Shown piece after piece: positions 45,270-54,892 of a stretch of DNA of 64,000 nt. The stretch spans positions 3,472,001-3,536,000 of the forward strand of contig CBDCBG010000006.1 of the NCBI GenBank assembly GCA_965214325.1, given 5' to 3'. Position numbers and translations under genes: made by a program. Numbering within the stretch: the first letter of the stretch is position 1; each line of letters begins with the position of its first letter. The stretch is from JAJEFO01 sp965214325 (GTDB lineage: Bacteria > Pseudomonadota > Alphaproteobacteria > Rhodobacterales > Rhodobacteraceae). The notes beneath the pieces are model-generated. The model searched no databases and had not been told where the DNA came from. It worked only from the letters and a program-made list of their open reading frames with translations.

Positions 45270-45483
45270 GCTGGTTCCATAACGAGTTCTTCCAGGTCTT
45301 TGGAAAGCGTCGTCGCGAGGTTGCCCGCTACGAGGAGCATGTCGCCAAGCTCGATAACCGCTCGGGCTTCCTACTTGCCCTGGAGTCCGGCAATGGGATC
45401 GAGCCTGGAGGCATATAATGGGCGGGCACCCATCTCCGTTTAGGACTATCTCGCCATCCTTGCAGGACTGGGGCTCATTACTA
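45270..45483. other. Short interval with a small unassigned open frame
   Basis: A 52-codon plus-strand frame from ATG at 45260 to 45418 (MPTRWFHNEFFQVFGKRR...NRSGFLLALESGNG) has normal protein-like composition but no recognisable family. It is probably the tail of a truncated gene. The IS630 element begins just to the right. Confidence 0.3.
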
Positions 45484-46835
45484 GTATCCTGACATCATTA
45501 GATTGACGGGTACAGGGACTTCAGCTTGAGGCGGGCGTCCTCGGTGCGGAACCGCCAGTTGACCGGCTTCGCGGAAGCGTTGCGGTGGTCCTCCCACGCG
45601 GCGGCCTCGCTGATCATCGTGTCCCGGTCCGGTATCCGGCGATCGAGGCATTGCCGGGACAGGACGTTGATCTCGATTTCGGCCATGTCGAGCCAGCTGC
45701 CATGCTTCGGCGTGTGGTGAACCTCGAGCCGTCCCGCCAGGCGGGACGCCTCCTCGGGCGCGAACGTGTCGTAGAGCGAAGACAGCTTGTGCGTGTTCAG
45801 GTTGTCCATCACCAGCACGATCCTCTTGCCGGGAAAGCGGACGTCGGCGAGGTCCTTCAGCACCCTGGCGAAATCCTGCCGCGTGCGGCGGTCGGTGACC
45901 TTGACATGGCGCCATCCGTCGAGCGGGGCGCAGGGCATGAACAGGTTCGCGGTTCCGTTGCGCTCGCATTCGAAATCGTATCCCGCAAGCTGGCCGGGAC
46001 GCACCGGCAGCGGTGTCCGGGTCTCCTTCGTCTGCTGCTTCGACGTCTCGTCCAGGCAGACGAGCACGGTGTCGTAATCGCATTCGCGGGCGTACACCTC
46101 CAGCACGTCCTCCATGGCGCAGACGAAATCGGCGTTCGCCTTCGGCGGAATGCACCAGCATGTCTTCAGCCACGGCTTCAGGCAGTTTTCTTGAGCGTCC
46201 GCCTCACCGTCTCCCTGGAGATGCTGTCTACGACCTCCAGTTCCACGAGCCTGTCGCCGAGCAGCTTCAGGTTCCATCGCGCATGGCCCGGCGGCGGCTC
46301 CGTGCAGGCCAGCATCGCCAGCTTCGCCTCGCCCTCGCCGTCGAGCAGGCGCTTCTTCCGGTTCGCCTGGGCCTTGCGCTCCAGCGCCGCGTCAAGACCC
46401 TCCATGACGCACCGCTTGCGCGCCCGTTCCACCGTCGAGACCCCGACCTCAAGAACCCGGGCGATCTCCGCGTCGCCGAAGCCGCCGTCGGAACGGCCTT
46501 CGTCTGCCAGCAGCAGGACGTGCGCCCTGAGGCGGCGCTCCCTCGATCCCTCGCCGCTGTCCAGAATCCCCTTCAACCGCCTGCGCTCGTCCGTCTCGAG
46601 CCGAACCCTGCAAACCTTCCTGCCCGCAGATTCCATTGCGTCCGCCTCCTGATCGTTCCCGGCACTGCCGATGCCCGCGAATCTCCGTCCGCTGCGGTTG
46701 ACCGACCGCCAGGAAGCCATGTTGCTCGTTGCCGTCTTGCCTGCTTGTCGTGCAAACGGAATACACATGCGAGGCTGGAAGGAAAACCGGACAGGCCGCA
46801 ATGGAATGACCGTCAATCCTATGATGTCAGGATAC
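45484..46835 (-). mobile_element. IS630-family insertion sequence
   Basis: A 1352-bp element with terminal inverted repeats: left GTATCCTGACATCAT, right its complement, about 26 bp with two mismatches. TA lies on both sides (45482-45483 and 46836-46837), the target duplication expected for IS630/Tc1-mariner-type elements. It contains one transposase gene in two overlapping frames. It is intact at both ends and may be capable of movement. Confidence 0.9.
45498..46636 (-). CDS. IS630 transposase, expressed by -1 frameshift
   Basis: Frame A runs from ATG at 46636 to 46178 and encodes a helix-turn-helix region (RRLKGILDSGEGSRERRLRA, FGDAEIARVLEVGVSTVERA). Frame B extends to 45498 and holds the DDE nuclease (LVCLDETSKQ, IVLVMDNLNTH, GSWLDMAEIEINVLSRQC). 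The frames overlap at a CTC-AAG-AAA-ACT site. A -1 slip there gives ...LKKNCLKPWLK..., the sequence usual in this family. The frameshift is therefore probably programmed rather than a mutation. The total product is about 380 residues. Confidence 0.85.
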
Positions 46836-46837
46836 TA

Positions 46838-47312
46838 GCGCCACCGAATTGGCTCGGTCTTCGGAGCGGCTTTAAAATATGACCAGGAGCGCCCCGGACT
46901 GCAGCGAGGCGCAGTTTGGAGAAGCCATGGAGGACTCGCTGGATTATCTGGCACCGGAACTGATCTCGGACGTCGTACGCAATCTCAACGGCTGGACAAA
47001 GTCTCGAGCTTACCGCCCGCCGACGCGTGCCCCCCCGGCCGGTCAAGTCCGGCGAAATCAGCCCAGTTCCCGCAGTTCCGAACATGAGTACAAGCGCTTG
47101 CCCCGGAGCAAACTGATGAGGTTCCCGCGCCCTCTGCAATATCAGGTCAAGCGCCACGACGTCAGACACCCAGTCTTTTGACGTTTTTGTAGATTGCTTA
47201 CAGGACGCCATGCGTGGCAAGCTCAAGCGTGCCGCGTGGAACGACGACTTCCTACTCAACTTGATCCGCGCCGCTGCATGACAAATCCAAAAGCGATGGC
47301 CCTAGGGTCTGA
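46838..47312. other. Gene-free stretch right of the IS630 element
   Basis: About 475 bp with no convincing gene. A plus-strand frame from 46879 (MTRSAPDCSEAQFGEAMEDS) and a minus-strand one from 47259 both lack family resemblance. The sequence near 47200-47280 reads like the tail of a coding region but cannot be assigned. Confidence 0.4.
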
Positions 47313-47792
47313 TCAATCGGGATCAAGAATCAATCCATCAAAGGTTAGGCGCGTAGGCAAATAAAATCCGTACAAATACATGCCGCTTGCAGCTTCGTAT
47401 TGAGGACTGGTCAGAACTAATTCCAGTGTCTCACCGCTGCCTTCGTCAAGGTCATCCTCGAATAAATTTATTTCGATCTTTGCGGTCGTTGCCGAGCCTG
47501 CCGGAAAAACGACCTTGCCTGATTTCCCGTCAGGGACACTGTAGTCCGATCCAATCTTCGCCGAACCGGAATTTACACTATAGGAATAACGGACTCTTTC
47601 CGGATAATTGTAGCCGGCATTTGTCGTTGGCTTTGTTATCTTGAAGGTCATGGTGTTGCCTTCGTATTCTTTTAATTCATTGCCATATGCTATGCTACCG
47701 GGTGCGTAGACAACTGCTGCCAACGCCAGGAGTATGCATCTCACTCCTGACTTCAGTAGTTGTGTGGCATGATAGTCACCAGTCATCAGCAT
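47313..47792 (-). CDS. Secreted Calx-beta-like domain protein
   Basis: 159 residues, in a locally AT-richer patch unlike its surroundings. An N-terminal hydrophobic signal (GVRCILLALAAVVYAPGSIAYG) is followed by one Calx-beta-type Ig fold: EYEGNTMTFKITKP, VRYSYSVNSGSAKIGSDY, GKVVFPAGSATTAKIEIN and LFEDDLDEGSGETLELVLTS. The D-D-x-D-E-G-x-G-E-T acidic loop is the usual calcium-binding site. Such domains occur in large adhesins; a single free-standing one is unusual. It may be a fragment of a larger gene or a genuine small secreted protein. Confidence 0.65.
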   Translation of the reverse strand: MLMTGDYHATQLLKSGVRCILLALAAVVYAPGSIAYGNELKEYEGNTMTFKITKPTTNAGYNYPERVRYSYSVNSGSAKIGSDYSVPDGKSGKVVFPAGSATTAKIEINLFEDDLDEGSGETLELVLTSPQYEAASGMYLYGFYLPTRLTFDGLILDPD

Positions 47793-47877
47793 ACCACCTC
47801 CGTTCTGTTATCAATTGGCGAGGTCGCTCATCCTAAGCGTCAATCTCTCACGTGACCAGTCTCCGTCGGCGATGTCA

Positions 47878-47919
47878 AGTCCAGTTCATTACGTTGAATT
47901 CAACGTAATGAACTGGACT
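47878..47919. repeat. 42-bp perfect palindrome
   Basis: AGTCCAGTTCATTACGTTGAA is followed directly by its exact reverse complement (21-bp arms, no loop; EcoRI site at the centre). It lies between the Calx-beta-like gene and the vapC pseudogene. It has no flanking T-run. Perfect palindromes this long are prone to deletion, so it is either recent or selected. Confidence 0.9.
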
Positions 47920-47943
47920 CTACAATTCTGCCGGTCACGCGTT

Positions 47944-48346
47944 TCACGACACTTCCGGATCGAAAAGCGGAATGTCCATCGCGCGCGCGACATCGTTCAT
48001 CCGCCGGTCGTAGCTCGCGAGTTCGATGTCCTGACCCTGATCGGCCAGATACGCGCACGACGCCAGATGCAGGGCATCGAGGGTCCGCAGCCGCCCCGGA
48101 CCGGGAAAGGCGTCCAGTGCCCGCGCCAGAATCCTCGGACTCAGCTCCAGCAGCGCGACCCGTCCGACAAGCCGGCGCGCCGCCTCGCCGTGCGAGTCCG
48201 CAAGACCGCGCGCGTGCAGCGGTGTCCATAGCTCGTATTCGAGAAGCCGGCTCGACACCAGAATCCCGTCCCAGAGGGAAACCCGGGGGCTGGCGGTCTT
48301 CGGTCAGCAGCTAGGCCAGCGCTACGGACGTGTCGAGATAGATCAC
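47944..48346 (-). pseudogene. vapC: VapC-type PIN-domain toxin, inactivated
   Basis: The gene begins with GTG at 48346, overlapping the antitoxin stop, and reads MIYLDTSVALA, the PIN opening with its first catalytic Asp. Codon 12 is TAG (48311-48313). The frame then shifts by one base near 48285-48292; the downstream frame continues SLWDGILVSSRLLEYELW...RTLDALHLASCAYLADQG...ELASYDRRM and ends at 47944, with later catalytic residues preserved. The intact family sequence would be about 133 residues. Two independent lesions make an active ribonuclease very unlikely. Confidence 0.88.
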
Positions 48347-48636
48347 CGGTCGCGCCGGCTCTCGTCGAGTTCAGCCAGAACCTCGCCAAGACTGGCGACT
48401 GGGGTGGGCCTGGGCGGCGGTCCCGAGCCCCCCAGAGCCGGCGGCGCGAGCACGCCGGACCGCACCGCCTCGGCCAGGAAGGCATCGGCGAGGATCGGGC
48501 TCCGGCTCTCCCGCAACGGACCGAGTTCCGCCACGACGCGGTCGCGGTCCGTCACCAGGACGGTCTCCCCCGACGCCGCGAGCCGGACATACTCGCTCAA
48601 CCGGTTGTTCAGCGCCTTGATCCCGACCGATCTCAT
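48343..48636 (-). CDS. vapB: Phd/YefM-type antitoxin of the VapBC-like module
   Basis: 97 residues. MRSVGIKALNNRLSEYVRLAASGE and TVLVTDRDRVVAELGPLR match the DNA-binding N-terminus of Phd/YefM antitoxins. The Pro-rich C-terminus should bind and block the toxin. The frame is intact, while its toxin partner is broken. An IS1634-type element is inserted with its duplication at 48640-48645, only three bases upstream of the ATG, so the native ribosome-binding site and promoter have been separated from the gene. Confidence 0.85.
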   Translation of the reverse strand: MRSVGIKALNNRLSEYVRLAASGETVLVTDRDRVVAELGPLRESRSPILADAFLAEAVRSGVLAPPALGGSGPPPRPTPVASLGEVLAELDESRRDR

Positions 48637-48645
48637 GCGTTTAAG

Positions 48646-50728
48646 CTGAAGTTCTTGGGGAGTTTTCAGGATTTTTGTTTCCCGTCAACGGGATGCCCAT
48701 GAACGGGATGTCAGTCTCTGCCTACATCTCGGCGCTCGCTACATTTTCGCGATGTCCTTCAGCAGCGTCAGCGCCCTCTCCTGTTCGGCGTCGGGCCGGG
48801 TTGTCACCTCGATCATGGTCTCCGCCTTCCCGCCGCCCGGGCGCGGGACCGCGTGGGTTGAGCGGACGATGGTTGACAGGCTGTCGAGAAGGGTGCGGAA
48901 GCTGTGCACGCGGCTGCCGTCCGGCAGGGTGTGGGCATGTACCTTCGCCAGCGCCGCGTCCGAGCGCCGTGCGGGCAGGACCGGATCCCTGGTCCCGTCG
49001 GGTTCGGTGTCGGTGTGGCACAGGGGGGCCCACGCCTTCCGCATGTGCCATTCGACGAGGCATGCGAGCATGCAGATGAAGAAGCGGGCGCGGACCCGGT
49101 GCTCGAGGCGGTGCCGGACCGGCCGGACCTGGAGGTCGCTCAGCTTGAGATTTCGGAATGCACGCTCCACGCTGGTCAGTCTCTTGCAGCTCCTGACGCA
49201 TTCGGCGGCTTCCATGTCGTCGGGTCCGAGCGAGGTGCGGATGACGTATATCCCGTCGAGGGCGGCCTCGGCGTCGATGGACTCCTGCCTGCGGCGGAAG
49301 CCGAAGCCGGTCGCGGTGATGTCGAGATCGAAGCGCTTCTTCATCCTTCGCCTGTTGATGACCTCCCCGACGGCGAGACCGATGCCGGCCTCGCCCTTGA
49401 GGGTTCCGCCCTCGACCCGCGCGGCGATCTCCGAGAGCGCCCTCTCGGTGGCCTCGAGCAGCTCCTGCCGGACCCGGCCGCGGTGCCCGGCAAGGCGGGG
49501 GTTGCGACAGGCGACGAGACGCTCGCCGGGGAAGTCGGGATGGTCCCGGATCTCGAACAGGGTCCGCTCGTGTTCGGGATCCTGGAAACGGTCGAGACGG
49601 CCCTGGCGGGCGAGCTTGCGGATGGTCCGGCCCTTGAGGGCGGTGATCCAGTCGGCGCCGTCGCGTTCGCGCAGGGCCTCGATGATCATGCCGCGGTCCC
49701 CGACCAATCACCACCCGGGAGAGGCCGAAGCGGCGTTGCAGGCGGTCGAGCTCGGGCAGGAGGGTGTCCTTGTCGGTGACGTTTCCCGGATGGACCGAGA
49801 CCGCGACCGGGCGGCCGTCACGGTCGCAGAGGAGGCCGAAGCTGATCTGCGGGAGGCCCCGCTTGCGGTCGCGGCTGTAGCCGAAGCGTGCGAGCGGGCA
49901 GCGGCTTCCCTCGTGCCAGGTCGATGACAGGTCCCAGAGGACGAGGTCGTCTTCCTTGATCCAGCGCCTTGCCAGGCGGCCCTGGATGCCCTCCTGCCGG
50001 TCATGCAGCCAGTCCATCGCGGCGTAGAGGCCGTCTGCGTCGACGTCGCGGTCGATGCCGAACTCCTCCGGCAGGGTGGAGCCCTTCCACCAGCGCGTCG
50101 TGGCGAGCTTGGAGTCCGGCCTGAGGATGCGGCCGGCGACCATGGCCAGGACAAGCTCCCGTTCCGGGCAGCGCTCGCGGGAGACCATGCGGGGCAGGCC
50201 GATGGCGTCCATGGCCGTCCGCACCGCCTGCACCGCCCCGTGGTGGCGGGAGCGGACCGGGTCCCCGAGAACGTCGCCGGCCTCCGCGTACCGCTTTCCC
50301 GCGAGTGCGCCGCGCAGGAGCGGGATCGTGTGCGGCGGCAGGCGGGAGAGGTTGGCCAGGGTCCGCTTCTGCACCCGGTTGTTGTGGTCGCGACAGCTCT
50401 GTCGGAGGAGGACGGAGGTGTAGGTCCTTCCGTTCTGGCGCGACTTGATGACGGCCACGTGCATGGATGAGGTCATGGGGCTCCCCTCGTGCTAGTGCCT
50501 ACCTTCCGTTGCCTTTCTGGACGAGCCTCGCTATATTGTCAAGCCAAAAGATCCACCACATTGGGACACGTCATGGAAATGCAGCGCATGCCCGCCATCG
50601 GGTCGCAAGGTGCGCCGCATCCTGCTACTGCCTACACGTGACCATCCTGGAAGAGTCGGCGGGCCCGCAACCCATTGAACGAAAACGGCAAATTCCAAAT
50701 CAGGACCGAAAATCGGCTAGAACTTCAG
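48646..50728 (-). mobile_element. IS1634-type insertion sequence, copy A
   Basis: A 2083-bp element with ends CTGAAGTTCTTGGGG and (reverse) CTGAAGTTCTAGCC. It is flanked by an exact 6-bp target duplication TTTAAG (48640-48645 and 50729-50734). It is almost identical to copy B at 57653-59735. The left end lies directly in front of the antitoxin start codon. Confidence 0.92.
48739..50476 (-). pseudogene. IS1634-type transposase, frameshifted copy
   Basis: Same gene as the intact 578-residue transposase of copy B, but one extra A near 49707 (CCAATCACC against CCATCACC in copy B) shifts the frame in the middle of the DDE domain. This leaves an N-terminal part ending after SRVVIG and a 322-residue C-terminal part. 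The element length equals that of copy B because copy A lacks one base elsewhere, near the left end. It is presumably non-autonomous, mobilisable only by copy B's enzyme. Confidence 0.9.
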
Positions 50729-52076
50729 TTTAAGGTAGCTACCGCGCCCTACTTCGTCAACGAGCATCACGGGCCGGGCCAGGACCATCCCACGCTAATT
50801 TCGGTCGATTTGTCTTGACATGGTGCATCCCGCCATCTCAGGCGCGCGGCCGCGCGCGAGGATCGGCGGCATTGGCCGACGTTCCTGTTCTGGATGTGCG
50901 ACATGCCCGCCATGTCGTTTCGCACGCGCATGGACGCCCACCCGGTCCACCGGACGATACCCGAGGGCTTCTGCCTGTCCGAGGTCAGGACCCGGCTGGC
51001 AAGACCGGATGAGCGCCCGCTCCGGGACGCGCAGATGAACGTTCCCGCGACCGCTCTCGCAGGAGGAGCTGGAGGCGGCCGGTGCCTGGAGAAACCGGCG
51101 GACTGGCCTTTTCGAGCGTCCCTCCAGATCCACCATCCACCGGGTGATCCAGCTGATCTGCCCGGCGGCGCTCGAGCAGGTGGTCGCCGCTGCAGCAGTC
51201 CAGGATTCAGCTCGGCCGGGCGCTGGCCGCCGACGGCAAGCGCATAAGGGGTGCCAACAGGAATGGCGAGGACCGTCACGAGACCGTGGCCTTGGTCGAT
51301 CATGCCACCGGCGCGCCCTTCGCGCTCCCGAACTTCGGCGATGACGGCGGCGAGAGGGCGGTCGCCGTCGACCTGCTGGAGAGGAGCGGCATTGCCGGCC
51401 GGGTGATCACCGTCGACGCGCTGCATGCCACCCGCAGGACCGCGCAGGTGATCCACCGGCGCTGCGGCGCCGATTGCGTCTTCACCGTCAAGGGCAACGC
51501 GCCGGAGACCTTCGAGACCCTGGGCAGCATCGATCGGGAACGGGTTGCAACCGGCGTCTTCGAGGAGCCGTGTTCCAAAGCCCACGGACGCACCGAGCAA
51601 CGCTCCATCCATGCCATGACCCCGCTCAAGGGCGCCATCAACTGTCCGGGCGTCAGCCAGATCGCCCGCATCACCCGCTGCCGGGAGGCGCTGAAGACGG
51701 ATGTGGTAGGCACGGACGAAGACCGCGCCACGACCGCCTGTCTCATCACCTCGCTCGATGCCGATCGCGCATCGCCGGAGGACTTGCTGCAGCTGAATCG
51801 CCGGCACCGGCAAGTGGAGAATCTAGCGCGGCAATCAAGCTGAGAGTCAGCGTCAATCAGGATGAGAGTCCCGTTCTGGGGGCGAAGGCGGCGGCCGTCA
51901 GCGGAGGGAGGGCGTAGCCCGACCGAAGCTGACGGCCGCCGAAACGATCTTCGTCTCCCCCCTTCGGGAGCCCTTGGTGGTCGCGGCGGGCCGGGTCATC
52001 ACCTCGCAAACGATCTCGAGAAGAGGAGAGCGAGGTGCCGGGTCTGCACGCAACCGATCACCAGACGAGGACTTTC

Positions 52077-53540
52077 ATGAACCACAGGAAAACGCATTCG
52101 ACCGAAACGGCGGCCGCGAAGGCCGGCTTCAGCGCCGCCACGGGATACAGGATCCGGAAGGATCCGCGTCCCCCCTCGCAAAAGCGGGCGCCGCGCGGCC
52201 GGCGGCGCCCCGATCCGCTGGCCGGGATGTTCGACGAAGAAGTCGTGCCGATGCTGCGGGACAGTGCCGACATCCGCCCGGTGGGCGTGTTCCTGGAACT
52301 GATGCGGCGTCATCCCGACCTGGATCCGGGCATCCGCCGCACCTTGGAGCGACGGATCCGTGACTGGCGGGCACGTCATGGTCCCGATCGGGAGGTGATC
52401 TTCCGACAGACGCACACGCCCGGCCAGCTCGGCCTGTCGGACTTCACGGTCATGAACGCTCTCGGCGTCACCGTGGCCGGACGGCCCCTTGACCATCGGC
52501 TCCATCACTTCCGGCTCCCCTGGTCGGGGTTCCGCCATGCGGAGGTGGTTCTCGGCGGCGAGAGCTTCACGGCCCTGGCCACGGGGCTGCAGGCCGCGCT
52601 CTGGTCGCTGGGCGGCGTCCCTGCGGGACACCGCACCGACAGCCTCTCGACGGCGTTCCGGAACCTCGGCAGGGACGATGCGCGGGACAGGACGGAACGC
52701 TACGAGGCGTTGTGCGAGCATTGCGGGATGACGGCGTCTCGCAACAACCGCGGCGTGGCGCACGAGAACGGCGCGATCGAGAGCCCGCACGGCCACCTCA
52801 AGCGCGAGATCGCCGACGCGCTGGCGCTCCGGGGGTCGAAGGACTTCGCCGACATCGACGCGTATCGCGCCTTCGTGGCCGAGATCGTCGGGCGCGGCAA
52901 CGCGCGCCGTTCCGGGCGCATCAAGGCCGAACGCGAAACGCTCAAGGACCTGCCGCCGATGCGCACGACGGACCACGAGGAAACCAGCGTCGACGTCACC
53001 TCGTCCAGCGGCTTCATCCTGAGGCGGGTGTTCTGCACCGTGCCCTCGCGGCTGATCGGCCACCGGCTCGGGGTCCGGCTCCACGACGACCGCCTGGAGC
53101 TCCATGTCGGCGGCGTCCATCACCTGACCCTGCCGCGCAAGCACAAGGGTGCGTCGACGAAGCCCGTGCACGTGGTCAACCACCGCCACGTCATCCACTC
53201 CCTGAAGACGAAGCCGATGGCGCTCATGAACCTGACCTGCCGCGACGAGCTGTTCCCGCGCGAGGCCTGCCGCCGCTGCTTCGAGGCGGCATTGTCGAAG
53301 GCGGGCGAACGCGCCGCCTGCAGGTTGACGGTGAGGCTCCTGGCGCTGGCCCATGAGGAGAACTGCGAGGCGATGCTGGCAGCCGAGATCGACGGCTGCC
53401 TCGCCGCCGGGAAGCTGCCGGACCTCGACAGCCTCAAGGTCCGGTTCGCGCCGGAGCCCGGCGCGATGCCCGAGGTTCGCATCATCCGTGCGCCGCTTGC
53501 CGGCTATGGCGACCTGCTTCGCATGGGAGGCGCGTCATGA
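52077..53540 (+). CDS. istA: IS21 transposase IstA
   Basis: About 487 residues from ATG at 52077. An N-terminal DNA-binding region (TAAAKAGFSAATGYRIRKD) is followed by an rve-type DDE core with acidic residues in GLSDFTV, HRTDSLS and HENGAIES, then the C-terminal domain common to IstA. It catalyses strand transfer and needs IstB. The frame is intact. Confidence 0.93.
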   Translation: MNHRKTHSTETAAAKAGFSAATGYRIRKDPRPPSQKRAPRGRRRPDPLAGMFDEEVVPMLRDSADIRPVGVFLELMRRHPDLDPGIRRTLERRIRDWRARHGPDREVIFRQTHTPGQLGLSDFTVMNALGVTVAGRPLDHRLHHFRLPWSGFRHAEVVLGGESFTALATGLQAALWSLGGVPAGHRTDSLSTAFRNLGRDDARDRTERYEALCEHCGMTASRNNRGVAHENGAIESPHGHLKREIADALALRGSKDFADIDAYRAFVAEIVGRGNARRSGRIKAERETLKDLPPMRTTDHEETSVDVTSSSGFILRRVFCTVPSRLIGHRLGVRLHDDRLELHVGGVHHLTLPRKHKGASTKPVHVVNHRHVIHSLKTKPMALMNLTCRDELFPREACRRCFEAALSKAGERAACRLTVRLLALAHEENCEAMLAAEIDGCLAAGKLPDLDSLKVRFAPEPGAMPEVRIIRAPLAGYGDLLRMGGAS

Positions 53541-54370
53541 CACGGATGCCCGATGATTCCGCCAATGCCGTCGACGGGGTCAAGCTTGCCCTGATGCTCT
53601 CGGAACTGCGCCTGCCGACCATGCGGGCGCTCTGGGAACGCTTCGCCGAGCGCTCCGACGCCGAAGGCTGGCCCGCAGCCCGGTTCCTCGCCGTCCTCGC
53701 CGAACACGAACTGGCGGAGCGTGGCAGGCGGCGGATCCAGCGCCACCTGGGCGAGGCGCGGCTGCTGCCCGGCAAGAGCCTGGCCAACTTCGACTTCAAC
53801 GCGGTGCCGACGATCTCGAAGGCCCAGGTCATGGCGCTCGCCGCCGGCGACGCGTGGCTTGACCAGGGTGCGTGCTGCCTGATCTTCGGGCCTCCTGGAA
53901 CCGGGAAATCGCACATCGCCTCGGCGATCGGGCTGGCCCTGGTGGAGAACGGCTGCCGGGTGCTCTTCACCAGGACCACCGACCTGGTGCAGCGCCTGCA
54001 GGTGGCGCGCCGCGAGCTGTCGCTGGAAAGCCTGCTGGCGCGGCTGGACCGCTATCATCTCGTGATCCTCGACGACCTCGCCTGCGTCCGCAAGGACCAG
54101 GCCGAGACAAGCGTGCTGTTCGAGCTCGTCTCGGCCAGGCACGAGCGCCGGTCGCTCCTGATCACCGCCAACCAGCCGTTCTCCGAATGGGACCGGATCT
54201 TCCCGGACGAGACCACTGCCGTCGCCGCCGTCGACCGCCTCGTGCACCGGGCCACGATCCTGGAAATGAACGTCGAGAGCTACCGTCGGCGCGAAGCCCT
54301 CAAGGCGAAGCCGCGCAAGCGCGGCCGGCCCGCGAAGAAGGCCACGGAAAAGAACACGCCCACCGGCTGA
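53537..54370 (+). CDS. istB: IS21 helper ATPase IstB
   Basis: 277 residues, overlapping istA by 4 bp (ATGA). AAA+/DnaC-like ATPase with Walker A FGPPGTGKSH (about residue 118), Walker B HLVILDDLAC and an arginine-containing sensor region SARHERRSLLITANQPF-SEW. It loads IstA at target sites. The gene is intact and has a Lys/Arg-rich tail (RKRGRPAKKATEK). Confidence 0.94.
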   Translation: MTRMPDDSANAVDGVKLALMLSELRLPTMRALWERFAERSDAEGWPAARFLAVLAEHELAERGRRRIQRHLGEARLLPGKSLANFDFNAVPTISKAQVMALAAGDAWLDQGACCLIFGPPGTGKSHIASAIGLALVENGCRVLFTRTTDLVQRLQVARRELSLESLLARLDRYHLVILDDLACVRKDQAETSVLFELVSARHERRSLLITANQPFSEWDRIFPDETTAVAAVDRLVHRATILEMNVESYRRREALKAKPRKRGRPAKKATEKNTPTG

Positions 54371-54892
54371 GCGGACGCCACGCCAGGACTCCTGCGGCTT
54401 GAAGCCGGGCCGCAGGCGGCCAGGAGGCGCGTGGAAGGGGCGGGTCAACCCCGCGACCGCAGCCACGCGGAGCCACGCGCAGGGCTTGCCCGAGCATGGC
54501 GAGCATGGCGAGGATCGCGCCGGAGGGAAGGGTTGACCCGGCCCTGCAACGGTCACCCTTGAGCGGTCCCTTCCTGAACAAGCCTGCGCAGTTCATGGAA
54601 GGGACTGCCTGCCCGGCGAGGGCAAAATGCCAGGATCGCGGCACGTGCCGTCGTCGCATCCTTGGGGCCCGAGCGTCCGCCCGTCTCGTCCCGAAAAGTT
54701 CCGCAAACTTCATCTGCCTGCAGGCACGGGAAGAAAACCCTTGCAATCGCCCCAATGTGCCGAAACATTCCGTCCTGCCGCGACGCCAAGATTCTCATCC
54801 TGATTGTCGCGCATTCTCATCCAGATTGTCGCGCTATAGGAGAACCTGAACCACCGGGTGCGGGACTGCGTTCATGGCGAGGATGCCTTCCG

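Larger units (their letters stand above)
51822..54838 (+). mobile_element. IS21-family insertion sequence
   Basis: A 3017-bp element bounded by TCTAGCGCG and its counterpart CGCGCTATA, with the duplicated target GGAGAA at 51816-51821 and 54839-54844. Each end carries two tandem related repeats (CAATCAGGATGAGA type), as usual in IS21. It contains istA and istB overlapping by 4 bp. The 468 bp after istB (54371-54838) hold no gene, only the right-end repeats. It sits inside the ISAs1 transposase gene. Confidence 0.9.
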
